From Lepturacanthus savala (taxonomy: Eukaryota > Chordata > Actinopteri > Scombriformes > Trichiuridae): 64,000 nucleotides of DNA. Location: assembly GCA_030544235.1 (NCBI GenBank), contig CM060466.1, positions 18,905,092 to 18,969,091 of the forward strand, in the 5' to 3' direction. The position numbers and the translations under genes are program-made. The stretch's first letter is position 1; each line of letters opens with the position of its first letter. A model generated the notes under the pieces. The model searched no databases, was not told the DNA's origin, and was given only the letters and a program-made list of their open reading frames with translations. Below, in pieces: positions 1 to 13,433 of this stretch.

Positions 1-1269
1 AACAATTGGTCTCATGCTTGGACAACACTGTATAATGACAACTTGTCGCCCCAGCGCTTTCCCTAAGTGGGCCACCGTTTTTTTCTTTCCAGACATGCAA
101 GGTCCATTCATAAACCCACATCTGTAGGTTGTCAAAGCAAGGAGAATCCCCATTATCCCCCGATCTGTGGAGGGACTATGCACCATTGTCCAATCTTCTG
201 GACCAACATACTCATATCCATACTGGAGTCGATGGTCCAAAACATCCACATAACATGCTGAATCATTATTTCCTTTTTCACTCTGCTCGTCTGAGGTTAT
301 ACAATACTTCATCAAACTTAGCCATTCAAAGGATGATTCCAGCTCACAATGTACCTCCATGAGTCGAGATAGTTGCTGTGCATGATTCATTGTAAGTTGC
401 ACTAAAGCACGCATGCACATCATCATGTACTTGGAAAAAAGTGACTCACTTTTAGACCCTGTGACTCTGTCCCTTATCGACTGTCCAAGGTTTTTCAATT
501 TTGTACAGTTGGATGCTTTCATGTTGCTCAATGTCAGTGGGCTTAGTTCTTGGAAAGCTTGTCGAACAGCACTGTACCATACTACCTCCTCAGCCACCAG
601 CAGACACTGAAGAGGATATTCAATGAGCGCAGGTTGTGCATTTTCCCTTCTATCTGCAATATGGAGCAGGATGTCTCCAAGTATATCATCACATGCCATG
701 TCCTGATTGGATGGTTCAAGTTGACTTTCAGCACATTGTTTCAGAAGATGTACCATGGTCAACTTGAATTGTTTCTCAAATGCACAAAGCCAAGCCAAAG
801 GATTGCAATTTGGTTCCAAAGGAGAAAGAAAGGTAATGTGCTCCTTTACACTGCTTGAAACTCCAAACACCTTCATCTGTTGTAATGTATCTCCACAACC
901 ATTTAGATCTCTTGTATTAGATGGCATTTCATGGTCCACTTCGAGCCAGCATACCCCTTTAAAGAATTTTCGTACAAAAGGTAGCAGCGTGGAGGGTGTT
1001 GGGTGAATGGAGAGTAGTTCTATTACTTCCCTGTCACTCAAGAACCAGAGCCTTGGAAACAGCTCACAGAGGTCATCCCGGAGATCCACCATCTGGTTGT
1101 AAATAGCTTCCATTGTAGAAAGACCATTATTGAGAATCTGGCAAAGGCTTTTACCAGGGAATTTCTCATATGTGATCGTGGAATGAACAAGGTTCAACAC
1201 ATGAGGGTCATTTGATATAGAATGCATTATGTTCTTAAATGTTTCATCGACTGGTTGGAACTGCTCCAG
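1..1269 (-). CDS. dnhd1: dnhd1 long exon: linker end and AAA1 start
   Basis: This exon starts after a TTCATTCTTTAG acceptor and is open to the window edge (423 codons). It begins LEQFQPVDETFKNIM, matching the dynein linker pattern F..VDK.W..IM. Near the end, QYGYEYVGPED and SPSTDRG correspond to the conserved entry into AAA1 (YEYLG and PLTDR in canonical dyneins). The P-loop follows at 82-105 as GPCMSGKK, then KKTVAHLGKALGRQVV, which parallels the canonical KTETVKDLAKALG. A single very long exon at this point contrasts with the 90-310 bp exons upstream. Confidence 0.75.
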   Translation of the reverse strand, partial: MEQFQPVDETFKNIMHSISNDPHVLNLVHSTITYEKFPGKSLCQILNNGLSTMEAIYNQMVDLRDDLCELFPRLWFLSDREVIELLSIHPTPSTLLPFVRKFFKGVCWLEVDHEMPSNTRDLNGCGDTLQQMKVFGVSSSVKEHITFLSPLEPNCNPLAWLCAFEKQFKLTMVHLLKQCAESQLEPSNQDMACDDILGDILLHIADRRENAQPALIEYPLQCLLVAEEVVWYSAVRQAFQELSPLTLSNMKASNCTKLKNLGQSIRDRVTGSKSESLFSKYMMMCMRALVQLTMNHAQQLSRLMEVHCELESSFEWLSLMKYCITSDEQSEKGNNDSACYVDVLDHRLQYGYEYVGPEDWTMVHSPSTDRGIMGILLALTTYRCGFMNGPCMSGKKKTVAHLGKALGRQVVIIQCCPSMRPIV

Positions 1270-4200
1270 CTAAAGAATGAAAAGAAAAATCAGCATTTAT
1301 TTGAAATGTAAACATGACGCAAAGCACTGGCATTTAATAGTCCTAAAGCATTTTAAAAATAAGATTAGTCTGATGACAGAGGAACATACCAGGTCCACAT
1401 TCTGAACACCAAAAGTTGTTTCATGAAACACCTTGGTCATGAAGGCCCATATCTGCTGGTATCTTTCAAATAAATGAAGCAGCTTCTCTATAATTATAGA
1501 AAGTGAAAAAAACTCAATGAATATATTCTGATCTGAATCTGTTTCTGCACTTGGAGGGAAATATTGAAAATCTTTACCAAGTTCTTGTAGTGTGTGTATC
1601 CAATCTTCCACCTGAAACCTGAATTCATTGCTGTGTGAGGACTTTAACATGAGGGACAAAGTCATCAAATCATTTTCTGTCTCCACAAAGTGGACTTTCA
1701 AACCTGATTGGAAAAATACACATTAGCAGATCACAAAAAATGTATCTACATATTTCATTTTGTTGACTGAGCCAAGTAAGAAATTTAACAAGCATGCAGT
1801 AAAAAGTAATTCTCAACAATTGTTACAAATGGCTATATCTGTGTTATTAAATTATAGGCTTGTTATTTAGTCTCACCAATGATGATGAATATAATATCAT
1901 TACAGGAATTTTGACTGTCAGTTTGGGAATTTGATGTGCTGCCAGCTGTGGGCTTCTCTGTTAATCCATATTGTTGCTCACAATACTGCCAAACAGGAGC
2001 TCTGAATACATCCAGCTGGAGGAGCTTTGCTTTCCATCTCTGTTGAAGTCTTTTTAAAGCTTGCTCCATGTCATACTCTACTTGTGCATCCCTGCATATC
2101 TGACAGAGTAAAAGACATTGTAAGTTAAATAAATTATTTCAGTGATATATATGGATAATTTGTTGTTTGTTGAGTTTTTATCAGCAAATATTTAAACAAA
2201 TATTTTCTACCTGTAAATTTCCTGATTTTAATACCACTGCCACTGCATGTAACATCTTTCTGGCTCTTACCTTGTCAATTAGTTTCTGGTGAACTTCAAG
2301 CTGTTGAGACATCAGTTCAGCAACAGTCACCTCCTTCTCAGGGACATACAGTAGGCCCATGCCTGCCAGATAAATGTATTTTTATCATATTAGTATGCTG
2401 TGGTTCACAGAGCATGCGTGTGTTAAATTAAGAACACAGTCTCTGACCTTGGAAAATAGCTTTCCAGTGTGTATGCTTCAGTGTGGGGCTCTGCAGCTTG
2501 GCCATGACTGCAAGTTGATGGCTTAAGTTCTTCAGGATTCCTAAAGTGTCCTGCAGCACTGCATCATAGGCAGGTATGGTGCTTGTTAGAGACAGAGCTT
2601 GCTCCTGCCACTTGGCAATTTTCTCTTGAGCTTGTGACACCACAACCTGACAGAAAAATATTTCACAAGATTACTATTAGCAATAAGGTCAGACAGACAA
2701 GATGCGGATCTCCCTGTCTGAAGAGATATTTTTCATGTGAAAATACTGAGGTGTTGTTTTGGCTTTGCAATGCAATTTGACAGCAGTCTTATGACCTGAC
2801 ATGACAGGGATCCAATATAGATGGGTCAGATCAAATGGACAATGATAGCTCAATGTTTTTTTTATCTTTACAAAATAATTTATTTAATTTCGTTATTAGT
2901 CTAAAGGTTTGATTATACACTCCTATTGCTAACAATAGGCTTTTTTTTCCAGATAGGAAAATTTGGAATGTTATCAGTTAAGTCCAAAGCAAAATCAAAT
3001 TTTAACCAAATCATATAGTTTGTCATCACAATGTGTTTTGGTATTAAAATTTAAAAAGATAAATAGGCTGAAGCTTATTAAAAATACATTTACATTTATT
3101 TACAAATCTACTAAAATGCATATCCCAAGGCGGCTTCCGTAGTGAGGAAGTAGAATATAAACAAACTGAAGATCGCACTCACTACGGACATCCTCATGTT
3201 GGATTTATCGCTAGTATTGTTCTTTCTTCAATGCTTAAGGTAGCATCATTGGTATGTACCCACTTTGTTGTTTTTTATTTTTTAAAAAACAACAAAGACT
3301 ATGTCTTCTTAGTTTGATTTTATGTTATTTGGGCAGAGATATGCTAATGTTTGTGAATTATGTAGGTTGCTCACGTATATTGTTGCTCACACAACATATG
3401 GACTTAGCCTTTGAGTTAAATATTGTGACACTGTATACTTTTTCAAACGTAATGTTTATTTATGTATGTGTTTCAGTTTCACACTTCTTCACGTCAATAA
3501 ACCTGTTGACAGCGAAACAGTCTTCAGAGTACTTGATGTTCAGGAAGTGTTTAGCTGGCTGCTAGGATAAATTATACCGAGGGCAGCACAGTGAAACAAC
3601 GGCTATCAAACAACCAAGAAAACACAGTAGCATGCTACAGGCTGACAACTCGTCACACGCAACCACTGGAAAATGAGCAAGGAAGGATCAGCGCGCGCTG
3701 AACAGACAAAAGGTGCCGCTGCGCCAGTTTTAGAAGAATGCTTTAACAGCATATCCCTAAGAACACGCTCCCGGGCACGGTGCTCCTTGCGGTCCGGCAA
3801 GAGCAAAAGCAGAAGCAGCTAAAACTCGTCTGGTCTATGCGGAGGAAGAGATGAACCTGAAAGTAGAAAAAGCTAGGTTTGAAGCATCTATGGAAGTATT
3901 TAAGCAGAAGAAGGAAACTGCTGCAGCCGTTGCTGAAGCAGAGGCATTAGAGGCAGCCGCAGAGGTTAGTGATTCACTCACTAGTGAGTCACACAGTTCC
4001 GACATGCACACCAACTCCATTCCTTTGGTGGCTTTGCAGCACGCACAGCAATATGTGATTGATCAACTGAGAGAAAGAGTGCCCCAACTGCAGTTAAATA
4101 CTTATGGTGACACCATGATGAGGTCTGCGCCGCTGCCCCCACTTCTTAAAGCTGATGCTAAACCTTTCATGCCACAACAAAATATCCCTACTTCACTGAA

Positions 4201-7200
4201 CCTCACACCCCAGCATGGGGGGCGCCCACGAGCCGGTCACCAGGAGCTGCAAAGAGGTTTGTGCCCCACACATCAGGATCAAGGACAAGCATGCCACTCC
4301 AATGCACCAATTCACACCTGGACATTATGATGAGTATCCTTCACACTATCCTATGCCACCAAACTGCAATAACTACTACAATCACAACTACAGGATTACT
4401 CCAATTTAATGACAAACCCCAGAGCTACAGAGCATGGAAACAATCGTTCCAAACAGCAACCAGAGGCTTAAATCTGACACCAAGCGAGGAACTGGATCTT
4501 TTACTTAAGTGGCTTGGGAAAGAGTCAGCAGAGCAAGTCGAACAGATAAGAGCAATACACATCCATCGCCCAGAAGCAGGGATGGCTATGGCATGGGACA
4601 GGCTTGAGCTCACATATGGATCTGCTGAAGCTATAGAAAATGCCCTGTTCCAATGCATCGACAGCTTTCCCAAGATAACCGGTCGAGACGGAGTCAAGCT
4701 AATGAAACTGAGCAATCTGCTAATGGAGCTTCAGTCTGCCAAAGCAGAGGGGGACCAGCCTGGTCTCGCCTTCCTGCATACGGCAAGAGGCGTCAATCCA
4801 ATAGTCCAAAAACTCCCGCTTCGCCTCCAGGAGAAGTGGATATCTGTGTTTGTGCAAACTACAAGCAGGAGAAACCTTATCCTTAGCCTTATCCCCCCTT
4901 TGCCTATTTTGTTGATTTTGTGTCCCAGCAGGCTCGCATGATGAGTGATCCAAGCTTCAACTTCATCACACTCTCTGACACAACTGCCAGGACTGACAAA
5001 ACCAAGCCAAGCCATCACCAAGACATTGCTGTTGGCGTCCACAAATCGGAGGTGTCTCCAACAAAGCCAGATGACGACAAGCTATGTCTATTACACAAAA
5101 CATCCCATCCTCTGACCAAGTGTTGGCTATTCCGGCAAAAGCCCATAGAAGAGCGCAAAACACTACTCATAGAAAACAATGTGTGCTTTAAATGCTGCTC
5201 CTCTTCATCTCACATAGCAAAGAACTGTAAGGTCAACGTCCTGTGTGATGAGTGTAAAAGCAAAAAGCACAACATAGCACTTCACCCTGGACCCCCACCG
5301 TGGATCCAAGAGGCGGCCACCGCACCTGAGCATGGTAGGAAGGAGAGAGAAACTTCACCATCATCTCAGGTCACCAACAAATGCACAGAAATCTGCGGCG
5401 GTGAGTTATCAGATCGCTCCTGTTCCAAGATATGTCTCGTCGAGTGTATCCAGCTGGCCATAGAGAAAAGGCAGTTAAACTGTACGCAATATTGGATGAG
5501 CAGAGCAATAGATCACTGGTTCACTCACAGTTCTTTGAAATGTTCAGCGATGAAAGCCTGAGTGCTCCATACACCTTAAGAACATGTGCTGGAGTGAAGG
5601 AATGTACGGGCAAGAGAGCTAGTGGCTATGAAGTGGAATCTCTGGACGGAACTCTCCACGTCCCAATGCCAAGCCTCATAGAGTGCAATGACATTCCAAA
5701 TAACAGAGTAGAAATCCAGACTCCCGAAGTGGCCCTTCATCATCCCCATCTAAGGTCAGTCGCATACCTTATCCCTGACATTGACCCGCAAGCTCCCATT
5801 ATGCTTCTGCTGGGTCGGGACGTCATCAGACTGCATAAGGTCCGCAAACAGGTGAATGGCCCTCACAATCAGCCCTATGCACAGAAATTGGACCTGAGCT
5901 GGGTCATTGTTGGTAATGTGTGCTTAGGTAATGTCCACAAACCACTGACAATCCGCACATTCCACACAAACATCGCTGAAGTGAATCGTCCCACTCTCTT
6001 CACCGCATGCCCCAAAGTGTTTCATGTTAAGAAGAAATTCAGTGATGTTCAGGCAACCAATCATTCTTCGACATGCTGTGGAGACCAGTTTCCATGTGAA
6101 GCTGACCACCTGGGGTGTACCGTGTACAGGTGGACCAAGGATGACAACCAGGTAGCTGGGTGGCACCATTGCCCTTCAAGAATCCATGCCCAAGGCACAC
6201 AGACAACAGACCACAAGCAATGAAGCGCCTCATATCTCTCAAACGTAACCTTGAGAAGAAGCCTGAAATGAGATATCACTTTCTCAGCTTCATGGACAAC
6301 ATGTTGAAGAATGGCCATGCTGAGTTAGCCCCACCTCTCAGCAAAAATTAAGAGCGATGATACTTGCCAACATTTGGAGTGTACCATCCAAAGAAACCCA
6401 AGAAAATACGTGTGGTGTTCGATTCCAGCACTCAACACAATGGTGTGGCACTCAACAATGTGCTGTTAGCTGGGCCTGATGTAAACAACACACTGCTGGG
6501 GGTACTGATTAGTTTTAGAAGAGAAGCTATCGCCTTCACAGCCTACATAGAACAGATGTTCTATTGTTTCTCCAATACAATGATCTCTCCAAGACCATAG
6601 TGGTCTATCGCATAAGGGTCCACGTCTTTGGCAACTGCCCCTCACCAGTGGTGGCTATCCATGGCCTTCACAAGTCCGTCCAAACCACTGAGCCGCATGT
6701 CGATCCAGATGTGAAAGACTTCGTGATGCGTGACTTTTACATTGATGATGGGCTTAAGTCACTGCCCACTGTAAAATCCGCCATCAGCCTTCTAAGAAAC
6801 ACACAGGATGTTCTCTCCAAGTCGAATCTGAGACTACATAAGATCACAGCCAATAACAAAGAGGTGATGGATGCTTTCCCCATCAGCGATCACACAAGTG
6901 ACCTCAAAGACCTTGACCTCGATGCAGATACAGTACCACTGCAGCACAGCCTTGGACTCACTTGGAACCTCCAAACAGACTGCTGTGTGTTCAGTGTCTC
7001 CAAAGAGGTAAATGCATACACCCGAAGGGGCATCTTATCGACTATCAATAGCCTCTATGACCCGCTTGGTTTCGTTGCACCTGGAGACTGGGATACCCCA
7101 CTACCTCAAGCCATGGAGGAGCCATGGAACACCCCTTAATACAGTTAAATAAATAAAATAAAGCTGTCTTCAAAAATGTATAACAAATACAGCGATTCAG

Positions 7201-10200
7201 TTAAATAAATACAAATCTGAAATAAAATAAGGCTGTCTCAAATAGGCACTTAAGCTCAATATAGCAATTCAAAAATAAATAATAGAAGTCGTATATTTTG
7301 CGCTGCATTGTGCCAACATAATTTTGCTTGGTGAGAGCAAACACGTATGGTTTGAACCAAACAGAATTAGCGATGCTGATAACGTGACCACATGTCCATC
7401 GGCCAACCAGAAACGCATTTTTTCAGCTCGGCTTTCACCCCTGGGCTCGCCACCTTTGATACTCGCAGTTAAATTTGGGTATAATACCTCAGTGAACAGC
7501 AACGGTCTCCATTCCTTTATCCATGTTCTGTATAGCGCTATCAGCTTCCACAGCTCCTTACGGGCCTCAATTTTGTGAACATCTGTTGTTATAACAGTCA
7601 AATCCATCTGAGTTTCTGATGGGAAAATGTGGAAAATATAACAGTCTAATTAGAAGATGAGAGGTTGGAGGAATATATTGCTAAATTAATATCATGATTT
7701 TCCATTTGTTATCAGGACCAAAACCACTGTTAATATTCCATTTGTTTTCCTTTGTGTGTAGTGCAGTTCAGTGTGTAGTTTGAATGTGGTAAATTCTGCT
7801 GCAACTGCCACATGAGACAATACATTTGTTTTATCTTAGAGTGGGCCATTTATAATTAAAGACAAATCATGTTTTACTGCTACTTTAAAATGTTCAGGTT
7901 TACCAGAAGGCAAATAAACAAATGACTTACAATTTATTCCATATTTTAAATAATTCAAAACATCTCACCTTGTAGATTTTCACTGTTCCTACTAAGCTGT
8001 TCCAGCTTTGCTTTGAGAGCATACACATGTGCACTCATGTGGTTCAGTTTGGAGACCATCTCATCAGCATTCTGTGTTGGATCAAGGAATGGGCCAATGG
8101 AAGCATTCGAAACCTTATTTTTAAGGTCACAGACCAAAAATGAAAACATTGTGTCCAATGCACTAGCCACTGAAGGGAGATGGGTGCACACAATGCTATC
8201 CGCTTGCTTCAAAAGAGGAAAAACGCAATTCCACAAACCCAGCATCTAAATATAAAACACAAACAGAAGCACACACACTGCAGTGTCAAAGAAGCCATGA
8301 CTCAGAAATAATCAAACAGCTGTAATGTTCTGTAAAGATATATATTCATAACTTTAATGTGGTGCTTCTTTGAATCATTTTCACTTTTATGCCAGCAGAC
8401 CTTTGCCTCCAAAGTCTGCTCCTGTTCAGTCATCGTCCTATAGTTCAAACAAATGTCCTGGAGGGAGTGAATGTACTCCAAACGTTTCTGCATGTCAGAC
8501 AACATTTTCACAGACTCCCTCAGCTGCAGAGAAAAAACACATAGCTTTGTAAAGAATATTTTGACTATATATTCAACATATAATTACTTTTAAAATATCC
8601 ATTTTTGGTCATTTTAGATTTTAACTATAATTAAAAGAAAAAAAGTACACTCACAAAGTACATACACATAAGAATTCTATAATTACACTTGAATGTATTT
8701 ATTGTTTAGTAAAATTATAGTATTTCAGATGTTAATATACTCCTGATTATTCTTGGATTATAAAATATAAATCCAGACCACATTTACTCTGACAAGGCAG
8801 GTGATAAATAATTCAATTAAAGTGAATATGTGACCAAGAGATGAGGTGCAAGGAATCTGAAACTTCCATTTGTCCTTGTTAAATAAAAAAAGGTATTGTC
8901 TCCTTTTATAGGGTCTTTTATTACCATTTTGGCTGTTTTATCTGTCCTGCATAACCAGTAATCTACAGCATTACTCTTCTTTACATTATGAGTATTTATT
9001 CTTTCATACTTGTTCATACTTTTTCATGCAGGTACATAAAAGTTAAAGTTTCCATACCCCAACAGCGTAATTTGAGATGTCATGTAAATCTTGGGGTTTT
9101 GTCTTGAGTTCAACAGTAGCCCTCTCCAAGTCTGATATGAGGCTCTCTGAGTGCAGTTTGATCTGCTCAATTAGCTGCTCTTTAACTTCTTCTTCAATAA
9201 AACTCAGCTGTTTCCCTGTAGAAAAAAAGACAAAAAGATCAAATATTTCTTCTTCTTTTTTTAAACACAATCAAATAACTGATTGTTTCTTACATGAATG
9301 TCCCAGTCCTTTCTGATTTGGGGCAATGATTATTTAACTTTGGAAAATGAGGAAATCAAGGGATTGAGTCTTTTATACACAGTGGAGATGAGATGTAATG
9401 CAGACATACCTAGACTTTCTTTTATTTGGGTGCAGTGGATGATGAAAAGCTGGTTGGACGTAGAGATTGATGAGGGAACTGCATGGACGCGTTCAGTCCA
9501 TTGCTGCACCTTCTTTATATGCTCCTCATACAGTAGAGCAGACTGACCCTTCATGGATTCCAAAGAGGCTCGGCTCCACTGACTGATGAACAAATGGATG
9601 TCCACTATCCATCTGTACCCCTCACACAGCTGGTGGATTTCTGATTGAGCTTCCTATACAAAAAAAGAAAAAAAAAGACAATGACAATAACTAGAAACAC
9701 ACACAGGGACTGAAAATATTTTACCTGTGTATTCATTATGTATGTATTACCATTTTCTAGATTTGAAAGTCACAATCTTACCTGTATGATCTCAGTCTGC
9801 TCTTTGTCAACTTGTTTTGAAACATCATTGATGCTGATCTGCCACTCCAGCTGTTCTTTAGAGAGAGGATAGTAGCCGCCATGCATCCAGTTGCCATGCA
9901 CCATTATCAAGGTTTGTTTTGGCAGAATCAGTGAGTGAGTTGACTGGTCTCTGAATAATTGCTGGCAGCAAACTCTTCTGTGAGCAGTCATTGAATCATT
10001 TTCTTTATTTTCCCCTGGACGTTAAAACACATGAGCACATGAGATTTGCATTTATGCATTCTGGCATAAAAATGTTTTTCTTTTTCTTTAATCTTAAAGA
10101 AAACAAACATTCTTTAAGCTGCAAGCACTGACATTTGTGGCTTCTGTGGGCTCATAATTATTAATATTAATAATAACATCATTCCATTTTCCCAGTATGT

Positions 10201-13200
10201 TAAGTGAATGAATGAACATGCACAATACTAGAGCATAGACAGTTGAAGAAAGAACAGTGTAATGTGAATAACAGCAATAACAAAGTATGTACCCGTAATC
10301 ACAGGATATTCAGTACATCTGAAGTCAGAAGTTGAGTCTTGAGCAAAACCAGAGTTGTTGAATTCCTGGAATAATCCACCAGTGTCAGACATCTACCAGA
10401 GCATAGAATTGTTATGATCAGGATGCTCACAATATCGTGTTAAACAAATGAATGTAATAAACATCTGGATTATTGGTGAATCTGTGTTACTGCAAATATT
10501 GTCCTTATTGATGGTACATACCCAATTTAAAATATATATGAATATTTATTATAACCATTTGTCTTTCACAAATCAACAGAGTAGATTTTAGTAATCCAAT
10601 CATACACCTAGGTTCCATCATCTGAAAAATGTACTGAACACCAATGCTACAAAAAGCTTCAGTAGTTAATTTAACATTTAGCCAACAACTAAATAACATT
10701 CATCTGTATTTAAAACTGTGGAAATGTATAAATCACCTGAATTATAGAGTCACCAACAGTCTGGAGTGCTTCACACACTGCTGCTTGGAACTGATGTATT
10801 GGTGGGTGTAGAGTCAGCTGACCACTGGCACTGACAGACAGTTCACTTTGGAAGAGACAGCCCTGCTGAGATTTCTCCCTCTGAGAAAAAAACAACATTA
10901 TTAATTTGATTAGATGGTATTTAATCAAATTTACAATTGTTAATTACTTTTAGACGATGCTTCTATTGTATAGCACAGAAGTGGTGCCTTATTGTAATTC
11001 TAGCTTTGGTTCCATATTGCTCCTGATTATAGCTATACAGCAGACTGTATAGAATGTAGAATCGAATTTCTTTTGAATCTAAAAGACCACACAATGCTAT
11101 TATGCTTTTTCTTCCCTTTTTTATAGCAGGGACATTTCTGTTATCGTAAGAATACACTGTTACATGAATGGAGTTAACAAAGATCCCTTGTCACCTTCAA
11201 AATAGTGTTGAGGAATGATGTTAGATGTTGTTTGATGATTGTGATCAGACTCTGCACAATCATTTTATTAATGAGAGCAGCAAAGTTGCCCAATTTCTTC
11301 AAGGTGCTTTCAGCCCCGGATAACTCTTTCTTTAGTTCCTGCTGGTGAGCCAGATGGAGGTGCATAGGTTCAGAGCATTTATTTGTCCTTTTAGCATATT
11401 CAATGTGCAGTTGGAGCTCCTGGTGGGCCTTGCAGCTGTCATCCTTCACCTGGGAATAAAAGAACATTACTGCAGTAAGAACATATTGAATAGCATATCC
11501 ATGCCCCCAATTCCAGAAATGGCTTCTTTCTTAGTTGAAACTATAAAAGTTCATTCCCATGCTCACAAATGTAACTCATGAAAAATAAATGTAAAAATAA
11601 AATGCTCTCAAAAGCTCAATAATTAATGCTCTTCTATACAAATTATACAGGTTTGGCTTTACTTATAGTTTTGTATTATGTCAGAAAAACAACAATGAAG
11701 TACTTACTGCATTTATGATGATAGTGCGATACTGTGATAACTTTCTCAGTATCTGCAGACACTCTTGATTATTCGTCATCAGAACTTTCTTGAATTCCTG
11801 CAATGTGTAGGTCTGTGACTCATCTTGAGGCAGCCAGTATGACCTCTTCAGTTCTTCAATTGTTCTGTAAACATATAATGTTATTACTGGGAAACTCATA
11901 CATTTGATGTGAAAATCATCTCTCTTACACTTTACTGTACATGAATGTTAAAGGTCCATACTAACTAAAGAACAAAAACTGCGAATAATGAATCAAAATG
12001 ATCACTTGCAAGCTGACATTGGTGTCATTACTGTATGAAACAAAACTGAAATATTTGAATTGACTCACCTGGAGATAAGAAAAAGGGCATTTCTGAACTG
12101 AGGTACAGCAATGAGCAGCATACCCTGCAGTTTGTTACACCTGCGCTGAAAGAAGATCTTTCGCACATTTTTGTGCCACCTGGCACAAAAACACCAAGCA
12201 GGTGATGCATGAACAAAAACATACATTACAAGTAAGACATTATCAAGACAAAAAAATCAGCAGCTTATGTGCACTTACCATGTGAAGGCCTTAAGCATTC
12301 TGAAGTCCCTGAAAAATGGGATTTCCTGCAATGCTGTCCACAACATGGACTCTCTGTACCACTCTGCCAGACTGACAAGTCCTCCATAGCCCCTCTCTGT
12401 CACATGGAGGACTGTATTAGAGGAGAAGACGTAGTGCTCAGAACCGGCTTCACTGGAATGGACGACTCGCAGGTCATAAGGTCTAAAAGAAGAGCAGACA
12501 TATGTGCATTCATACTGTGCATAAGTAATTAAATAGTTGTGAGAATTGCAGGTAGAATAACCTTCAAGTGTACCTGTAAGAGTCAGACTCCACTTCTTTC
12601 AGGTAACAAAGCTCCAATTCTCCCAACTCTCTTTTCTTCACAAATATCTGCACTATCTCTGCGCCAGTGAGAGTGACGTTATTTGATTTGGTGGCTTTCC
12701 CATCTTTCTCGTTGGTCATATTTTTATTCTTACTTGTTGGGACTTTTATGGATTCATCTTTCTCTGTATAACTGAAACAATAAAAGGGAGCATAAACAAC
12801 AGAGAAATGTAGGACACAGATATCCTAAATCTGTTGGCTATTTGCATCACTTCATAGAGTCGGCCTTTACTCATGCTCATTTCTCCTGAGGTAGTATGAT
12901 AACAACATTTTATTTCACAATAGCTCACACAAGCTAAATTGGAAATGACACTCATGCCAGAGACCTTTGAAAACGGATCAGAATGAATGGGCGAGTTACA
13001 TTCTAAATCAAATCTCCAATTATTGCATGTACCTCCGTGTTGGTGACTCATCAGCAGCCCTGACAGGGATGTTGGTCCCTAACGCTGAGGCCATTAGTCG
13101 AGGCCCTTCTGTCCATTTTGCGTCATCAATGGCCTTCCCTGCTCCTACTTGAGCTATAAGGCGAGGGAGTTCCACCACTGATAAGGAGCTGTCAGAGGGG

Positions 13201-13433
13201 ACGCTATGATGGATGGAGGTACGACTGAATAAGGGCCTGCCCACTGAGGCTGCTGAGAGCCATGATGGCTCTGTGTATAGAGGGGGTAAGGTCACTTGGT
13301 ACCCAGATGAAACACTGATAACTGAGGGCTGGGACTTTTTCTTGACCATGGAATTCGGCCTGGAACTGTCTTTTCCACATATCTGAGAAGGAGTCCCATC
13401 ATACGAGCTGTCCTCTGAAGTGGCAGCGAACAT
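1..13433 (-). CDS. dnhd1: dynein heavy chain domain-containing protein, 5' part (dnhd1-like)
   Basis: Nineteen in-frame coding exons run to the window edge: 13033-13433 (from ATG), 12574-12771, 12279-12482, 12069-12179, 11708-11864, 11195-11449, 10737-10880, 10293-10392, 9782-10014, 9410-9653, 9058-9215, 8353-8523, 7969-8245, 7488-7615, 2448-2646, 2271-2362, 1877-2099, 1390-1703 and 1-1269. Phases agree at every junction, giving about 1,626 codons without a stop. The N-terminal tail has the dynein-type pattern RDFRMLKAFTWWHKNVRK. The linker region has ARKELWKLIALYRTWIKEW. The last exon reaches AAA1. Axonemal dynein heavy chains keep a classical GPxGTGKT Walker A; here it is GPCMSGKK, which points to the divergent DNHD1 branch. 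Human DNHD1 is about 4,700 residues, so most of the motor lies outside the window. The 8353 donor (GTTATG) is weak. A divergent DNAH is the alternative. Ciliary or flagellar function is inferred from family and promoter. Confidence 0.75.
2647..3122. other. intronic sequence, nothing recognised
   Basis: AT-rich intron of dnhd1 between the exon at 2448-2646 and the retrotransposon. No coding or repeat structure was identified. Confidence 0.5.
3851..5320 (+). pseudogene. BEL/Pao gag-like remnant with zinc knuckles
   Basis: An N-terminal Ala/Glu-rich coiled-coil-like stretch (3851-3970) is followed by a region typical of BEL gag proteins (about 4411-4800, another frame). A Cys/His cluster comes next: CFKCCSSSSHIAKNC near 5181-5225 and CDECKSKKHNIALH just after it. 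The first knuckle has an extra residue compared with the usual CX2CX4HX4C spacing. The pieces lie in different frames (3851-4330, 4261-4941, 4920-5561), so the gag reading frame is broken. Confidence 0.7.
5432..6223 (+). pseudogene. BEL/Pao protease-region remnant
   Basis: The open frame contains LYAILDEQSNRSLV, the form the retropepsin active-site region takes in BEL/Pao elements. LGRDVI and DLSWVIVG follow, as in the domain between protease and RT. The frame overlaps the gag remnant in another phase and ends before the RT part. Confidence 0.65.
6364..7139 (+). pseudogene. BEL/Pao reverse transcriptase remnant
   Basis: Two overlapping frames (6364-6600 and 6564-7139) carry RT motifs. KKIRVVFDSS with LNNVLLAGPD matches the BEL fingers region. 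The catalytic box reads FYIDDGLKS. The frame shift near 6565 lies between these motifs. After LYDPLGFVAP the text jumps to WDTPLPQAMEEPW, which implies an internal deletion. Confidence 0.75.

Larger units (their letters stand above)
3123..7145 (+). mobile_element. defective BEL/Pao-type LTR retrotransposon in dnhd1 intron
   Basis: The element lies in the intron between dnhd1 exons 2646 and 7488, antisense to that gene. In order it shows a gag-like region, zinc knuckles, an aspartic-protease-like region and a reverse transcriptase, the gene order of BEL/Pao elements. A plausible 5' LTR remnant lies before 3565 and contains AATAAA near 3496. No matching 3' LTR follows 7140. Pol stops after an abrupt join near 7080, from an RT-end motif (LYDPLGFVAP) to sequence normally farther downstream. 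RNase H and integrase were not found. Frames change several times, so it is not functional. The left boundary is approximate. Confidence 0.75.

Noticed and set aside
3851..7139. A host gene in the dnhd1 intron
   Set aside because: The domains are those of a BEL/Pao retrotransposon and the frames are broken.
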